Below, in pieces: positions 28,994 to 38,246 of a stretch of 64,000 bases of DNA. The notes below the pieces were generated by a model. That model was not told the DNA's origin. It did not search any database and was given only the letters and a program-made list of their open reading frames with translations. Source of the DNA: Arthrobacter pullicola (lineage in GTDB: Bacteria; Actinomycetota; Actinomycetes; Actinomycetales; Micrococcaceae); contig NZ_JACSQC010000008.1 in assembly GCF_014836875.1 (NCBI RefSeq), positions 1-64,000 on the forward strand. Reading direction: 5' to 3'. The translations under genes were made by a program, and so were the position numbers. Each line of letters opens with the position of its first letter. Position 1 is the stretch's first letter.

Positions 28994-30670
28994 ATGACTC
29001 AGATTGCCCCGGTACCAGCCCCCGCTGCAGCACGGGCGGAGGTGAAGACCGCCGGACATGTCATTGTCGACTCCCTCATTGCCCACGGCGTGAAGCGCAC
29101 CTATGTGGTTCCCGGCGAGAGCTTCCTCGAAGTCCTGGACGGCCTGCATAACAGCGAGGTCGAGACCGTGGTCTGCCGCCATGAAGGCGGCGCAGCGTAC
29201 ATGGCCGAAGCCGACGGAAAAATGAATCAGCTGCCCGGCATCGCCATGGTCACCCGCGGCCCCGGTGCTGCGAACGCGCACGTTGGGCTGCACACGGCGT
29301 GGCAGGACTCCACTCCGATGGTGCTGTTCGTCGGCCTGATTCCTTTCGAGCACCGGGACCGTGAAGCGTTCCAGGAATTCGACATCAAGGCCTGGTTTGA
29401 TACCGGCGCCAAGCGTGTGATGGTGCTGGACCACCCCGAGCGCGCGTCCGAAATCGTGGCCGAGGCGGTCTTCGCCGCCATGAGCGGCCGCCCGGGTCCC
29501 GTCGTCGTCGGCCTCCCCGAAGATGTTATCCGGCGGGAAATCAACGCAACCCTGCACCCGCCGATCCCGGTGGCCCCCGGCGGCATGACCGTAACCGATT
29601 GGAAGGCTCTGCAGGCTGCGCTGAAGGAAGCGGACAAACCGCTGTTCGTCACTGGCGGCAACGACTGGACCCAGGAGGGCGCTGACACCCTCACCCGCTG
29701 GCTGGAAGAGCACCATCTGCCGGCCGCCGCGGAATGGCGCTGCGAGGGAACCGTGTCCTTCGATTCGCCGTCGTACGTTGGTCCAATCGGCTACGGCCGA
29801 CCCAAGCCCACCTACGACCTGCTGGAAGAGACGGATCTGCTGGTCTTCGTGGGCACCGTGCCCGGTGACGTGATTACCGATGGTTTTGTGGTGCGCCAGG
29901 ACTGGGAAAAGAAGAACTTCCTGGTCACCATCGACCCGTCGATGCGCGGCCGCTCCGGCCCGGTGTCCTACCAGATTGTCGCGAAGCCGGATGTCTTCAT
30001 CCGGGACCTGGTGCTGATGGACCTGCCGGTCAAGGAGGAATGGAAGGCCTGGACCTCCCGCATGCGGCAGGAACAGGAAAAGTTTGCTGCCCTGCCGCCG
30101 GCGGAACCGTCCTCCGGCCAGGCCCGCATGGACACCCTGATGGCGAACCTGGTGCCGACACTGCCTGAGGACGCCGTGATCACCTTGGGCGCCGGGGAGC
30201 ACACCAACTGGGCGCACCGCTACTTCCCCACCCGGCGCTATGCCTCGATGCTGGGTGCCCGCAACGGCTCCATGGGCTACTCGGTTCCGTCGGCCATCGC
30301 CGCGTCGCTGGCGGTCCCGGGCCGCCGTGTCGTCACGATCGCCGGTGACGGTGAGTTCCTGATGAACGGGCAGGAGCTCGCCACCGCCGCACAGTATGGC
30401 GCCACGCCCCTGGTGATCGTGATGGACAACCAGGAATACGGCACCATCCGCACGCACCAGGAACGCCACTACCCGGACCGGATTTCCGGCACCCAGCTGA
30501 AAAACCCCGACTTCGCGCTGATGGCTCAGGCTTTCGGCGGCTTCGGGGTGAAGGTGGAGAACGACGCCGATGTGCCGGCAGCGCTCGAAGCGGCGCTGAA
30601 GGCGATTGATGAGGACAAGACGTTTGCCCTGATCCACCTGGTCGTGGAGCAGCGGGTCAAAGCCTACTAG
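28994..30670 (+). CDS. Thiamine diphosphate-dependent enzyme, acetolactate synthase-like
   Basis: 558 residues. The Pyr-domain catalytic Glu is in VVCRHEGGAAYMAEADGK, with MVTRGPGAANAHVGLHTA next. The PP domain has TIAGDGEFLMNGQELATA and VMDNQEYGTIRTHQERHYP. An Ala/Pro-rich leader of about 18 residues precedes the fold. No ilvN regulatory subunit or other ilv genes are adjacent, so this is not the valine-pathway enzyme; it probably acts on a different 2-oxo acid. AGAAAGG precedes the ATG. It stands alone. Confidence 0.8.
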   Translation: MTQIAPVPAPAAARAEVKTAGHVIVDSLIAHGVKRTYVVPGESFLEVLDGLHNSEVETVVCRHEGGAAYMAEADGKMNQLPGIAMVTRGPGAANAHVGLHTAWQDSTPMVLFVGLIPFEHRDREAFQEFDIKAWFDTGAKRVMVLDHPERASEIVAEAVFAAMSGRPGPVVVGLPEDVIRREINATLHPPIPVAPGGMTVTDWKALQAALKEADKPLFVTGGNDWTQEGADTLTRWLEEHHLPAAAEWRCEGTVSFDSPSYVGPIGYGRPKPTYDLLEETDLLVFVGTVPGDVITDGFVVRQDWEKKNFLVTIDPSMRGRSGPVSYQIVAKPDVFIRDLVLMDLPVKEEWKAWTSRMRQEQEKFAALPPAEPSSGQARMDTLMANLVPTLPEDAVITLGAGEHTNWAHRYFPTRRYASMLGARNGSMGYSVPSAIAASLAVPGRRVVTIAGDGEFLMNGQELATAAQYGATPLVIVMDNQEYGTIRTHQERHYPDRISGTQLKNPDFALMAQAFGGFGVKVENDADVPAALEAALKAIDEDKTFALIHLVVEQRVKAY

Positions 30671-30677
30671 GCCGTTT

Positions 30678-30720
30678 CCCGGCCGGCGGTCCGCCGGCCG
30701 GGCCCGCAGCGGCTGCGGGC
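30678..30720. terminator. Double GC hairpin between convergent genes
   Basis: Two perfect hairpins lie back to back: CCCGGCCGGCGG with its complement around one T (30678-30702), and GCCCGCAGC with GCTGCGGGC around one G (30702-30720). They fall in the 66-base gap between the ThDP gene and the convergent MarR gene. No U-tract; factor-dependent or pausing termination is likely. Confidence 0.55.
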
Positions 30721-30736
30721 TGGGTGCCGGCCGGGG

Positions 30737-31213
30737 CTACGGCCTGGGCGCATCCCGCAGCGCAGCTGCCACCCGCTGGGTTTCTGCCTCAAACCGGCCA
30801 AGGAGCCGCACCAGGTCACTTCTGTCCTGGGCGTCCCACCCCTCCAGCAGCTGGTCAACAAGGGAATTCCCCGAACGCCGCAGGGCCTGCCCCGCCCGCT
30901 CCCCCGCGTCGGTCAGCGCGATCAGCGAGGCCCGCGAATCCTGGGGGTCCGGGGTCCGGCGGATGAGCCCGGATGCTTCGAGCCGGGCCGTGATCTTGGA
31001 AATGTTGGAAGCTCCCGTGACCATCCGCTCGCTCAGGGCGGAGGGCCGCTGGGCGCCCGCATTGTTCAGGATGGACAACAGCGTCAACGCCGCCGGGTCC
31101 AGGACCACCCCCTCGCGGGCGGCCACCGCGGTGGTGAACCCGGGAGCTGTCCACTGCGCCAGAAGCCCGTTCAGGACCTCAATCAGGACAGCATTTTGAT
31201 CAGCTGCCGCCAC
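30737..31213 (-). CDS. MarR-family transcriptional regulator
   Basis: 158 residues. LTLLSILNNAGAQRPSALSE, then VTGASNISKITARLEASGLI (recognition helix) and the wing RRTPDPQDSRASLIALTDAG are standard MarR features. The GTG start is 2 bases after the stop of the SDR gene, so it is co-translated as the second gene of that operon. It probably regulates the SDR operon through the inverted repeat at 31987-32001. Confidence 0.9.
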   Translation of the reverse strand: MAAADQNAVLIEVLNGLLAQWTAPGFTTAVAAREGVVLDPAALTLLSILNNAGAQRPSALSERMVTGASNISKITARLEASGLIRRTPDPQDSRASLIALTDAGERAGQALRRSGNSLVDQLLEGWDAQDRSDLVRLLGRFEAETQRVAAALRDAPRP

Positions 31214-31215
31214 GG

Positions 31216-31959
31216 CTAGGCTTCGGTTCCACCATCAACACGCAGCACGACGCCGGTGATGAAGGAAGCCTGGTCGGAAAGAAGGAACGCGGTGGCATTG
31301 GCGATATCCTCCGGCTGGCCCAGCCGCTTCATTGGAATCTCCGCGGCGTAACCGGCCTTCGCTTCGGCCGGCAGTGAGGCCAGTGCCGCGGTTTCGATCG
31401 CGCCTGGCGCCACAGCATTTACCCGGATGCCCTGCTCCGCGCATTCCTTGGCAACGCTGCGGGTCAGGGAGACCACCCCATGCTTTGCCGCCCCGTAAGG
31501 CGTGAGGTTCGGCGTGGCACTGATGCCGGCCAGTGAGGCGATGTTCACGATGGATCCGCCGCCCTGCTTCACGAAGTGGGCCATCTGGGACTGCAGGGCC
31601 AGGAAGGTGCCGCGCAGGGTCACATTGATGCTGCGGTCCCATTCTGCGGCGGTGATGTCCTGCACGGGCTTGGGCATGGCCCCGACGCCCGCATTGTTCA
31701 CCGCCATGTCCAGCCGCCCGAAAGTCTCGATCGCAAACGGGACCAGCGCGTTGACTTCGTCGGCATCGGCGACGTTGGCGTGCTTGTAGGCGGCGCGGCC
31801 GTTAGCGGCTTCAATCAGCGCCACCGTTTCAGCTCCGGCCTCATCGTTGACGTCGGAGACGACGACCGAGGCGCCTTCGGCGGCCAGGCGCAGGGCGATG
31901 GCCCGGCCGATTCCGGCTCCGGCGGCGGTGACGAGTGCTGCTTGGTTCTCAAAAAGCAT
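31216..31959 (-). CDS. SDR family oxidoreductase
   Basis: 247 residues, classical SDR: VTAAGAGIGRAIALRLAAEG cofactor site, NNAGVGA, catalytic Ser in NIASLAG, YGAAKHGVVSLTRS with Tyr and Lys, VNAVAPGAIETA, and RVDGGTEA at the end. An NAD(P)-dependent alcohol or keto reductase is likely; the substrate cannot be read from sequence. It is followed immediately by a MarR regulator gene, suggesting an inducible detoxification unit. Confidence 0.9.
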   Translation of the reverse strand: MLFENQAALVTAAGAGIGRAIALRLAAEGASVVVSDVNDEAGAETVALIEAANGRAAYKHANVADADEVNALVPFAIETFGRLDMAVNNAGVGAMPKPVQDITAAEWDRSINVTLRGTFLALQSQMAHFVKQGGGSIVNIASLAGISATPNLTPYGAAKHGVVSLTRSVAKECAEQGIRVNAVAPGAIETAALASLPAEAKAGYAAEIPMKRLGQPEDIANATAFLLSDQASFITGVVLRVDGGTEA

Positions 31960-31986
31960 GGAAGATTCTCTCTTGGATTCAATTTA

Positions 31987-32001
31987 CTGTCGTCCGGACA
32001 G
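31987..32001 (-). promoter_or_regulatory. Candidate MarR operator
   Basis: CTGTC and GACAG are inverted around GTCCG, overlapping the exact palindrome GTCCGGAC (31992-31999). On the minus strand a TATATGCT stretch adjoins it, as for a -10 region. It lies 28 bases upstream of the SDR-MarR operon. Confidence 0.45.
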
Positions 32002-32062
32002 CATATACCCGGGAGTGTGGTTGCCCCGCCGGTCTGTGCGGCTGCCCGCTGAGCGCGGCGGC

Positions 32063-32359
32063 CTAGTCGTCGTCGCCGGCCAGGAGGCGGCGCCGGGTGC
32101 TGAGCAGCTGGACTTCGGGGCGGCCGGCCACCAACCGTTCCGCCGCATCCAGCACCTCCACCACGTGCGCCCGGTCAGCGGCCACCACTGCGATGCCGAC
32201 GGCGGCCCGGCGGTGCAGGTCCAGGTGGCCGGATTCGGCAGCCGATACCGAGAACCTCCGGTGCAGTTCGGCAACCAGGGGACGGACCACGGAACGTTTC
32301 TGCTTGAGCGAGTGCACGTCATCCAGCAGCAGGTCGAATTCCAGGCTCCCCATCCACAT
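32063..32359 (-). CDS. DUF503 (YlxP-like) protein
   Basis: 98 residues. LEFDLLLDDVHSLKQKRSVVRPLVAELHRRFSVS is the DUF503 signature, a small ferredoxin-like domain also called YlxP that in Bacillus sits in the nusA-infB operon. Here it stands alone. The start at 32359 (MWMGSLEF) follows GGATGGA; an ATG three codons upstream lacks spacing from the purine-rich site. The function is unknown. Confidence 0.8.
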   Translation of the reverse strand: MWMGSLEFDLLLDDVHSLKQKRSVVRPLVAELHRRFSVSAAESGHLDLHRRAAVGIAVVAADRAHVVEVLDAAERLVAGRPEVQLLSTRRRLLAGDDD

Positions 32360-32544
32360 GGGTTCCATCCTCGCCGCCAGCCGCCGGGTGTCAACAGCGG
32401 AATCCGGTGCTGCCCTCTGCGGTTTCCGGCACGGGGTACATGCCCGGCGGCAGCGGTGCTAAGTTCGCACGTATGACGCCGTCCCCCACCGTGCGTTTCC
32501 CGGCTTCCTCCGATGCCTAGCCGCTGCGATGCGTAAGCGCCGCG

Positions 32545-33297
32545 ATGCATAACCACGGTGCGTTTTCGGTGGAATCACTCTTCCTGATTCCCGCGGTTGC
32601 TGCTGTCGCGGCCTACTGGGCCGGAACGGCCTCGGCGAAGTCCGGCCGGTGGCCAGCCCGGCGGCTGGTCAGTTTTATCGGCGGCGTCCTGGCCCTTTTG
32701 GGAACGCTGCTTGAACCTCTGGCCGGATGGGCCCACCGGGACTTCACAGCACTGGCGTTCTCCCACATCCTCGCCGGCATGGTGAGCCCGCTGCTGCTGG
32801 TGGTTTCCCGCCCCGCTGCGCTGGCCCTGCAGACCCTGGACCCGTTTCCCGCCCGGCGGCTGCGCCGGATCCTGGAGGGCACCCCTGCCCGGTTCCTCTC
32901 CCACCCCTGGACTGCAACGGTACTGGTGGTCGCAGGAATGTGGGCGATGTTCCACACCGGGCTGTTCACTGCGATGCAGGACGCCATGCCGGTGCACTGG
33001 CTGACCACGGCTTATCTGGCGGGCACCGGCTGCCTGTTCACCGCTGCCGTTCTGGGCACTGCCCCGGTACGGCACAGCTTCCGGCAGCGGGCTGCTGCCC
33101 TGGTGGTGGCGGCCACGGCACACGCCGTCCTCGCCGCCGGACTCTGGTTCTTCCCGCCGCCGGGAGTGGCACCGGCACCGCCGGGGGCCTTGGTCCTGCT
33201 CGGTCTTGGGGCCACGGTCCAGGCCGTGCTCGGGCTGATCCTCCTGCAGCAGCGGCAGGCCCTCGGCCGACAGCTTCCCCAGGCCCACGAAACCTAG
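32545..33297 (+). CDS. ctaG: CtaG-family cytochrome c oxidase assembly protein
   Basis: 250 residues with about seven hydrophobic segments, matching the caa3-type CtaG family: LFLIPAVAAVAAYWAGTA, FTALAFSHILAGMVSPLLLVV with the conserved HxxxGMxxP pattern, and VAGMWAMFHTGLFTAMQ. These proteins help insert copper into cytochrome oxidase, or at least carry copper-linked histidines. No clear Shine-Dalgarno precedes the ATG; the upstream region repeats GCGATGCGTAAGCGC-like sequence, so the start is less certain. Confidence 0.85.
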   Translation: MHNHGAFSVESLFLIPAVAAVAAYWAGTASAKSGRWPARRLVSFIGGVLALLGTLLEPLAGWAHRDFTALAFSHILAGMVSPLLLVVSRPAALALQTLDPFPARRLRRILEGTPARFLSHPWTATVLVVAGMWAMFHTGLFTAMQDAMPVHWLTTAYLAGTGCLFTAAVLGTAPVRHSFRQRAAALVVAATAHAVLAAGLWFFPPPGVAPAPPGALVLLGLGATVQAVLGLILLQQRQALGRQLPQAHET

Positions 33298-33442
33298 CCC
33301 ATGCAGCCGGCCGGGCAGCCCAACGGGTAGCCGCACCGGGTGCACTCCTACGGCTGCGGCCCCTCCACACCTGCGGTCCTCCCCCGGAACCGGGGCGGAC
33401 CGGACCATTGTGTCCTGCAGCACCTTCCCCTAACAATGGAGG

Positions 33443-34636
33443 ATGCCGGTTACGCTCAGATCCCTCGAAACTGCTGTCCCTCCAACTGTCCTGGTCCAGG
33501 ACCAGGTCCGCGACGTCTTCGCGGCGCAGCCGGGCCTGACCCGGCTCGGCACCCGCCTGGTGAATACCTGCTTCAATTCGGCCGCGATCGACACCCGCCG
33601 GACCGCCTTGGAAGAGCTCACGCTCAACTCCAAGGTCGAGGATCCGCAGTTCTACGACCCGAGGACCGGAGCGCTGCTGGTCCCCAGCACCAAGACCCGG
33701 AATGATATTTTCGCCGTTGAAGCCACCAAGCTGTTTATCGAGGCCGGGCGCAAGGCAGTGGAGAACTGCCCGGGGATCACGCCGGCGGACGTGACCCATG
33801 TGGTGACGGTGTCCTGCACGGGTTTCTACAACCCCGGCCCCGACTACAAGCTGGTCCGGGCTCTGGGCCTGAATCCGTCGGTGCGGCGCTACCACCTTGG
33901 CTTTATGGGCTGCTATGCCGCTTTCCCGGCCATGCGCGCCGCCAAGTCCTTCTGCGACGCTGATCCTGACGCCGTCGTCCTGGTGGTCAGTGCCGAACTG
34001 TGCTCCCTGCACGTACGGTCCTCCAACGATCCGGACAGCATCATGGGTTCCTCCCTGTTTGCCGACGGCGCCGCAGCGGCGGTGATCACGGCCCGCGAGC
34101 TGCCCGGCCAGAGCCCTGGAATCGTCCTGGACCACTTCGAAACCATCCTCACCCCGGTTGGGGAGGAATCCATGGCCTGGAACATCGGCGACTACGGCTT
34201 CGAGATGGTCTTGGGCACCTATGTGCCGCACATCATCGACGACCATATTGTGGGCGCACTGGAGCCGCTGCTCGCCCGGGACCCTTCGCTCGCCGGGCTG
34301 GACTACAACGAGATTGGCCACTGGGCCATCCACCCGGGCGGCCGCAGCATCCTGGATAAGGTGGAGGCCAAACTGCAGCTCACTCCTGAGCAGCTGATAC
34401 CGGCTCGGGAGACCCTGCGGAACTTCGGCAACATGAGCTCGGCGACGGTTATGTTCGTGCTCAAGCACATCCTGGAACAGCCGTTCACCGGAGGCAACGA
34501 GCGCATCTGCTCGATGGCCTTCGGACCTGGCCTGACGGTGGAAACCGGGCTCTTTACCCGGGTCCCCGGGACCACACCCGCAGCTGAGCAGCACGCCGCG
34601 GCGGCTTCCGAGCCGGTTCCGGCAGCTGTGGGCTAG
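33443..34636 (+). CDS. Type III polyketide synthase
   Basis: 397 residues with the chalcone/stilbene synthase fold. The catalytic triad is visible: Cys157 in LGFMGCYAAF, His297 in HWAIHPGG and Asn330 in NFGNMSSATV. It would extend a fatty or short acyl-CoA with malonyl-CoA to an alkylresorcinol, alkylpyrone or similar. GPGLTVE near the end is also conserved. It heads a three-gene operon: the methyltransferase GTG is 4 bases after its stop and the flavin monooxygenase overlaps that gene. The order PKS-methyltransferase-hydroxylase parallels the srsABC operon of Streptomyces griseus. Confidence 0.93.
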   Translation: MPVTLRSLETAVPPTVLVQDQVRDVFAAQPGLTRLGTRLVNTCFNSAAIDTRRTALEELTLNSKVEDPQFYDPRTGALLVPSTKTRNDIFAVEATKLFIEAGRKAVENCPGITPADVTHVVTVSCTGFYNPGPDYKLVRALGLNPSVRRYHLGFMGCYAAFPAMRAAKSFCDADPDAVVLVVSAELCSLHVRSSNDPDSIMGSSLFADGAAAAVITARELPGQSPGIVLDHFETILTPVGEESMAWNIGDYGFEMVLGTYVPHIIDDHIVGALEPLLARDPSLAGLDYNEIGHWAIHPGGRSILDKVEAKLQLTPEQLIPARETLRNFGNMSSATVMFVLKHILEQPFTGGNERICSMAFGPGLTVETGLFTRVPGTTPAAEQHAAAASEPVPAAVG

Positions 34637-34640
34637 GCCA

Positions 34641-35372
34641 GTGCCGCTGTTGGACGCCGGTACGCCGCCGTTTTTCCCGCCGGATTTGAGCCACCGCGAG
34701 GTAGAAGCGGTAGAGGAAATGGACCGCCCCGACTGCGATCCGGTCCGGCTGGAACGCACCTATGCGCAGTTTCCGCTGATCAACGCCGTCGTCTCCGGAT
34801 GGCGGCGGAACTACCGCCGGTATGTGCGGCCCGTCCTGGCCGGGCGGGACGGCGGCACAGTCCTGGACATCGGGTCCGGCGGCGGGGACCTGGCCCGGGC
34901 ACTGGTCCGCTGGGCGCGGCAGGACGGCCTCGCCGTGGAAGTCACCGGGATCGATCCGGATCCGCGGGCCCACGCCTACGCGGAATCCCGGCCAAAGGTC
35001 CCGGGCCTAACGTTCCGCGCGGCGTTCAGTTCGCAGCTGGTCGCGGAAGGGCAGCGGTTCGACGTCGTGCTCTCCAACCATGTGCTGCATCACCTCGATG
35101 CGGGCGCTTTCGAGGGCCTGCTTACCGACTCGCAGGCGCTGGCCCGCAGCCTGGTGCTGCACAGCGACATCGAACGGAGTCCGTGGGCCTACGGCCTGTT
35201 CTCCGCCGGAACCCTGCCCTTCTTCCACGGGTCCTACATCCGGACGGACGGCCTGACCTCGATCAGGCGCAGTTATACGGCCGCCGAGCTGGCGGCCGCG
35301 GTGCCTGCCGGCTGGGAAACCCGGCGGCAGCGGCCGTGGCAGAACCTGCTCCTGCATCGGTCCGGCCAGTGA
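34641..35372 (+). CDS. Class I SAM-dependent methyltransferase
   Basis: 243 residues. SAM motif I is VLDIGSGGGDLARALVRWA, then the acidic VTGIDPDPRAHAYA, and VVLSNHVLHHLD as motif IV. The GTG start lies 4 bases after the PKS stop, and its TGA overlaps the GTG of the monooxygenase. It probably O- or C-methylates the phenolic product of the upstream synthase. The N-terminal FFPPDLSHREVEAVEEMD resembles polyketide-cluster methyltransferases. Confidence 0.9.
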   Translation: MPLLDAGTPPFFPPDLSHREVEAVEEMDRPDCDPVRLERTYAQFPLINAVVSGWRRNYRRYVRPVLAGRDGGTVLDIGSGGGDLARALVRWARQDGLAVEVTGIDPDPRAHAYAESRPKVPGLTFRAAFSSQLVAEGQRFDVVLSNHVLHHLDAGAFEGLLTDSQALARSLVLHSDIERSPWAYGLFSAGTLPFFHGSYIRTDGLTSIRRSYTAAELAAAVPAGWETRRQRPWQNLLLHRSGQ

Positions 35373-36637
35373 CCGGGGCCGGGGCGGCCGGGGACTCCGC
35401 CGGGGAGGTACTGAAGGTTGACGTCGCCATCATCGGGGGCGGGCCGGTGGGCCTGGCCCTGGCAATTCTCCTGGTGCAGGAGGGCGTGCGGGTCACCGTC
35501 CTGGAACGGCGGGCCGAGCGCAGCAGCCATTCCCGGGCCATCGGTATTCATCCTCCCGGACTGGTGGCCCTGGAGGGCACCGGAGTGTCCGGCCAGCTCA
35601 CCGCTGAGGGGGTCCAGATCCGGCAGGGAGCGGCCCGCACCCGAAACCGGAGCCTGGCTTCCATCCGCTTCTCCCGGACCCCGACCCCCTACCCCTACGT
35701 GCTGGCGCTGCCGCAGGAACGCACCGAAACGATCCTTGAGGAACGCCTCAGGTCCCTGGCCCCCAACGCTCTGCAGCGCGGGCGGACTGTGACGGCACTG
35801 GTGGATACCGGCTCCTCCGTTCTCCTCGCCGGCAGTGGAGCCGCCGGCGCTCGAGGCACCAGCAGCGGGGGCCGCAGCCCAGCCGGCCCCGGCGGTCCGG
35901 ACGACGGCGGCGCGGACGACGTTGCAGGTGAGGACGCGGGTTTCGCCGTTCACGCGGCCTTTGCGGTCGCGGCGGACGGCGCCCGGTCCCCGGTACGCAG
36001 CATGCTCGGGGCCCCCGTTACGGAACGCACCCTGCGGGATCACTATCTGATGGGCGATTTCCCCGATACCACCGGCGACGGCCCAACGGGCGTGCTGTAC
36101 CTGGAACCGGAAGGCATCGTCGAGTCCTTTCCGTTGCCCGGAGGCACGCGGCGCTGGGTGGCGCACACCCGCAGCCTGCGGGCAGACGCCGATGCCAAGG
36201 TCCTGGCCAGCATGGTTCAGGAACGCACCGGCCAGCAGCTGAGCGCCGCCGGGAATTCCATGCTGAGTGCGTTTTCTGTCCGGACAGCCCTGCCCCGGCA
36301 GCTGGTCCATGGCCGGACCATCCTGGCCGGCGATGCCGCCCATGAGGTCAGTCCCATCGGCGGGCAGGGCCTCACCCTGGGCTGGCTCGACGCCGCGGCA
36401 CTGGCACCGCTCCTCACGGCCGGCGTACGCGGTGAAAGCATCGAGGCGCAGCTGGTGCAGTGGGACCGACGACGACGGCGGGCCGCCAGGATTGCCTCAG
36501 CCCAGGCCCGGCTCAACATGGCGCTGGGCCGTCCGCTCCCTCCGCGGCTCATGCGGGTCCGCAACACCGCTCTCTCAGCCCTCTTCCGGACTCAGCCCGT
36601 GGGAGACCTCGTGGCCCGCCGGTTCACCATGCAGTAA
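35369..36637 (+). CDS. FAD-dependent aromatic monooxygenase
   Basis: 422 residues of the PHBH/UbiH class. The FAD motif is VAIIGGGPVGLALAILLVQEG, the DG motif is VAADGARSPVR, and the third is GRTILAGDAAHEVSPIGGQG. It probably hydroxylates the methylated alkylresorcinol to a quinol or quinone. The GTG start overlaps the methyltransferase stop (GTGA). A Gly/Ala/Ser/Pro-rich insert of about 35 residues near 155-190 is unusual in the fold and may be a disordered loop. Confidence 0.9.
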   Translation: MTGAGAAGDSAGEVLKVDVAIIGGGPVGLALAILLVQEGVRVTVLERRAERSSHSRAIGIHPPGLVALEGTGVSGQLTAEGVQIRQGAARTRNRSLASIRFSRTPTPYPYVLALPQERTETILEERLRSLAPNALQRGRTVTALVDTGSSVLLAGSGAAGARGTSSGGRSPAGPGGPDDGGADDVAGEDAGFAVHAAFAVAADGARSPVRSMLGAPVTERTLRDHYLMGDFPDTTGDGPTGVLYLEPEGIVESFPLPGGTRRWVAHTRSLRADADAKVLASMVQERTGQQLSAAGNSMLSAFSVRTALPRQLVHGRTILAGDAAHEVSPIGGQGLTLGWLDAAALAPLLTAGVRGESIEAQLVQWDRRRRRAARIASAQARLNMALGRPLPPRLMRVRNTALSALFRTQPVGDLVARRFTMQ

Positions 36638-36661
36638 CAGGCGGCGGCCTGGATCAGCTTT

Positions 36662-38242
36662 TTACCGCGGGCCGTGGTCCAGGGTGACGGTCCGCAGGTC
36701 CAGGCGGCGCAGGACGCGGTCCACGGCTTCGGGATCCACACCGGACTGCCGGCGGGCCGCCAGCACTTCCTTCCGGGCTGCGGCCAGCGCTTCGCGCTGA
36801 ACGGCGTCCATCACTTCCAGGGTTGCCTTCAGCTGCAGCATTTTCTGCGGGTCATCCTCGGCATCGGCACCCAGGATGGAATGCAGCGAAGACATCCGCC
36901 GGGCCAGCGCAGCGCGCCGCTCGGGCGGCAGGGCGTCCGCCGCCGTCGAGCGTTTCATGGTTTCCAGGGCCGTGCGTTCCGCGCGGCGGGCCAGCTCCCG
37001 CTCCTGCCGTTCGATGGCTGTGTGGTCGCTGGGAAGCTTCAGTTTGCGCATCAGCCACGGCAGGGTCAGGCCCGGCAGCACCAGGGTAACCAGCAGGACG
37101 GACCCGGCGGCGACGATCATGAAGTTCCGGCCCGGCAGCTCCTCGCCGGCGAGGTTGGTGGCAGGCAGTGCCAGCGCGAGCGCCAGCGTAGCCAGGCCGC
37201 GCATGCCGCACCAGGTGAGGACCAGGACCTCCTTGAGCGAACCCGGCACGGCGCTGCGTTTCTCCGTGCCGCCGAACCGGTAAATGCCGTACATCCAAAG
37301 GAAACGCACCAGCACCACCGCGGCGCAGACAGCAGCCACGCCGGGGATGAAGCTGAAGATCTCGCTGCCTTCGTCCTCGATGACGTACCGCATCTCGATC
37401 CCCACCAGGCCAAAAGCCACACCGGTGGTCAGCAGCTCCACCACGTCCCAGAAGGCCGTTCGGGTCAGGCGTTCCTGGGAGTCCTGCGGCCGGGCCCGCC
37501 GGCCAAGCTCCAATGCGGTGACGACGACGGCGACAACACCGGAGAAGTGCACTTCCTCGGCCAGGATGTAGACGGCGTACGGCGCCACCAGCGTCGCAGC
37601 CGACCGGGCCACCAGATTGGGCACAAACCGGTTGAGCGCGCCCACGAGCCAACCCATGGCCAGGCCCAGCACCACGGCACCGGCCGCGCCGATGAGGAAT
37701 TTGGGAACTACATCCCAGCCGACGTCGCCGCCGCTGACGGCCGCTGCAACGGCGGCCTGGAAGATCACAATGGCGATCGCGTCATTGAAAAGACCTTCGG
37801 TCTGCAGGACCGTCACCAGCCGGCGGGGCATGTTCACCTTGCCGGCCACGGCTTCGACAGCCACCGGATCAGGTGGCGCAACAATGGCGCCCAGGGCAAT
37901 CGCCGCGGGCAGGCCGATCGCCGGAACCAGCGCCCAGGAGATGCCTGCCACGACTATGACTGTCACCGCCACCAGCGCCACCGCCAGCAGCACCAGCGAA
38001 CGCCAGCGGAGCCGGAACACGGACCAGGAGCTGCGCTGCGCGGCCGCATAAAGCAGCGGCGGCAGGAACAGGGGCAGGATCAGTTCCGGGTCAATGTGAA
38101 TCTCCGGAAGCACCGGCAGGAAGGCGAACAGGGCCGAGAAGATCAGCATCAGCACGGGGTAGGGCAGCCGGATCCGTTCACCGATCCCTACCACCAGCAC
38201 TGTGCCGAACAGCAGGCCCACCAGCAGGATCAGGAACTCCAC
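36662..38242 (-). CDS. Na+/H+ antiporter, CPA1 (NhaP-like)
   Basis: 526 residues with about 12 helices, then a cytoplasmic helical tail of about 120 residues. Family motifs: GAIVAPPDPVAVEAV, GLFNDAIAIVIF with the Asn-Asp ion-binding pair, and AEEVHFSGVVAVVVTALELG. It exchanges cytoplasmic Na+ (or K+) for protons for pH and salt tolerance. The start is GTG 38242, with GGAAGGA 8 bases upstream. That Shine-Dalgarno is one arm of a 13-bp inverted repeat whose other arm lies 82 bases further upstream. The gene is convergent with the PKS operon. Confidence 0.92.
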   Translation of the reverse strand: MEFLILLVGLLFGTVLVVGIGERIRLPYPVLMLIFSALFAFLPVLPEIHIDPELILPLFLPPLLYAAAQRSSWSVFRLRWRSLVLLAVALVAVTVIVVAGISWALVPAIGLPAAIALGAIVAPPDPVAVEAVAGKVNMPRRLVTVLQTEGLFNDAIAIVIFQAAVAAAVSGGDVGWDVVPKFLIGAAGAVVLGLAMGWLVGALNRFVPNLVARSAATLVAPYAVYILAEEVHFSGVVAVVVTALELGRRARPQDSQERLTRTAFWDVVELLTTGVAFGLVGIEMRYVIEDEGSEIFSFIPGVAAVCAAVVLVRFLWMYGIYRFGGTEKRSAVPGSLKEVLVLTWCGMRGLATLALALALPATNLAGEELPGRNFMIVAAGSVLLVTLVLPGLTLPWLMRKLKLPSDHTAIERQERELARRAERTALETMKRSTAADALPPERRAALARRMSSLHSILGADAEDDPQKMLQLKATLEVMDAVQREALAAARKEVLAARRQSGVDPEAVDRVLRRLDLRTVTLDHGPR

Positions 38243-38246
38243 GCTT

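Noticed and set aside
28803-28997. A 64-codon frame between tex and the ThDP gene
   Set aside because: No ribosome site, overlaps the ThDP start and encodes an Arg/Pro-rich tail without conservation signals.
28988-30637. Open minus-strand frame opposite the second ThDP gene
   Set aside because: Antisense to a gene with clear motifs; composition is His/Gly/Arg-rich and unlike any protein.
33038-34759. Open frame of over 500 codons on the minus strand opposite ctaG and the type III PKS
   Set aside because: The PKS active-site residues prove the plus-strand frame; the antisense product is Arg/Gly/Pro-rich with no recognisable domain.
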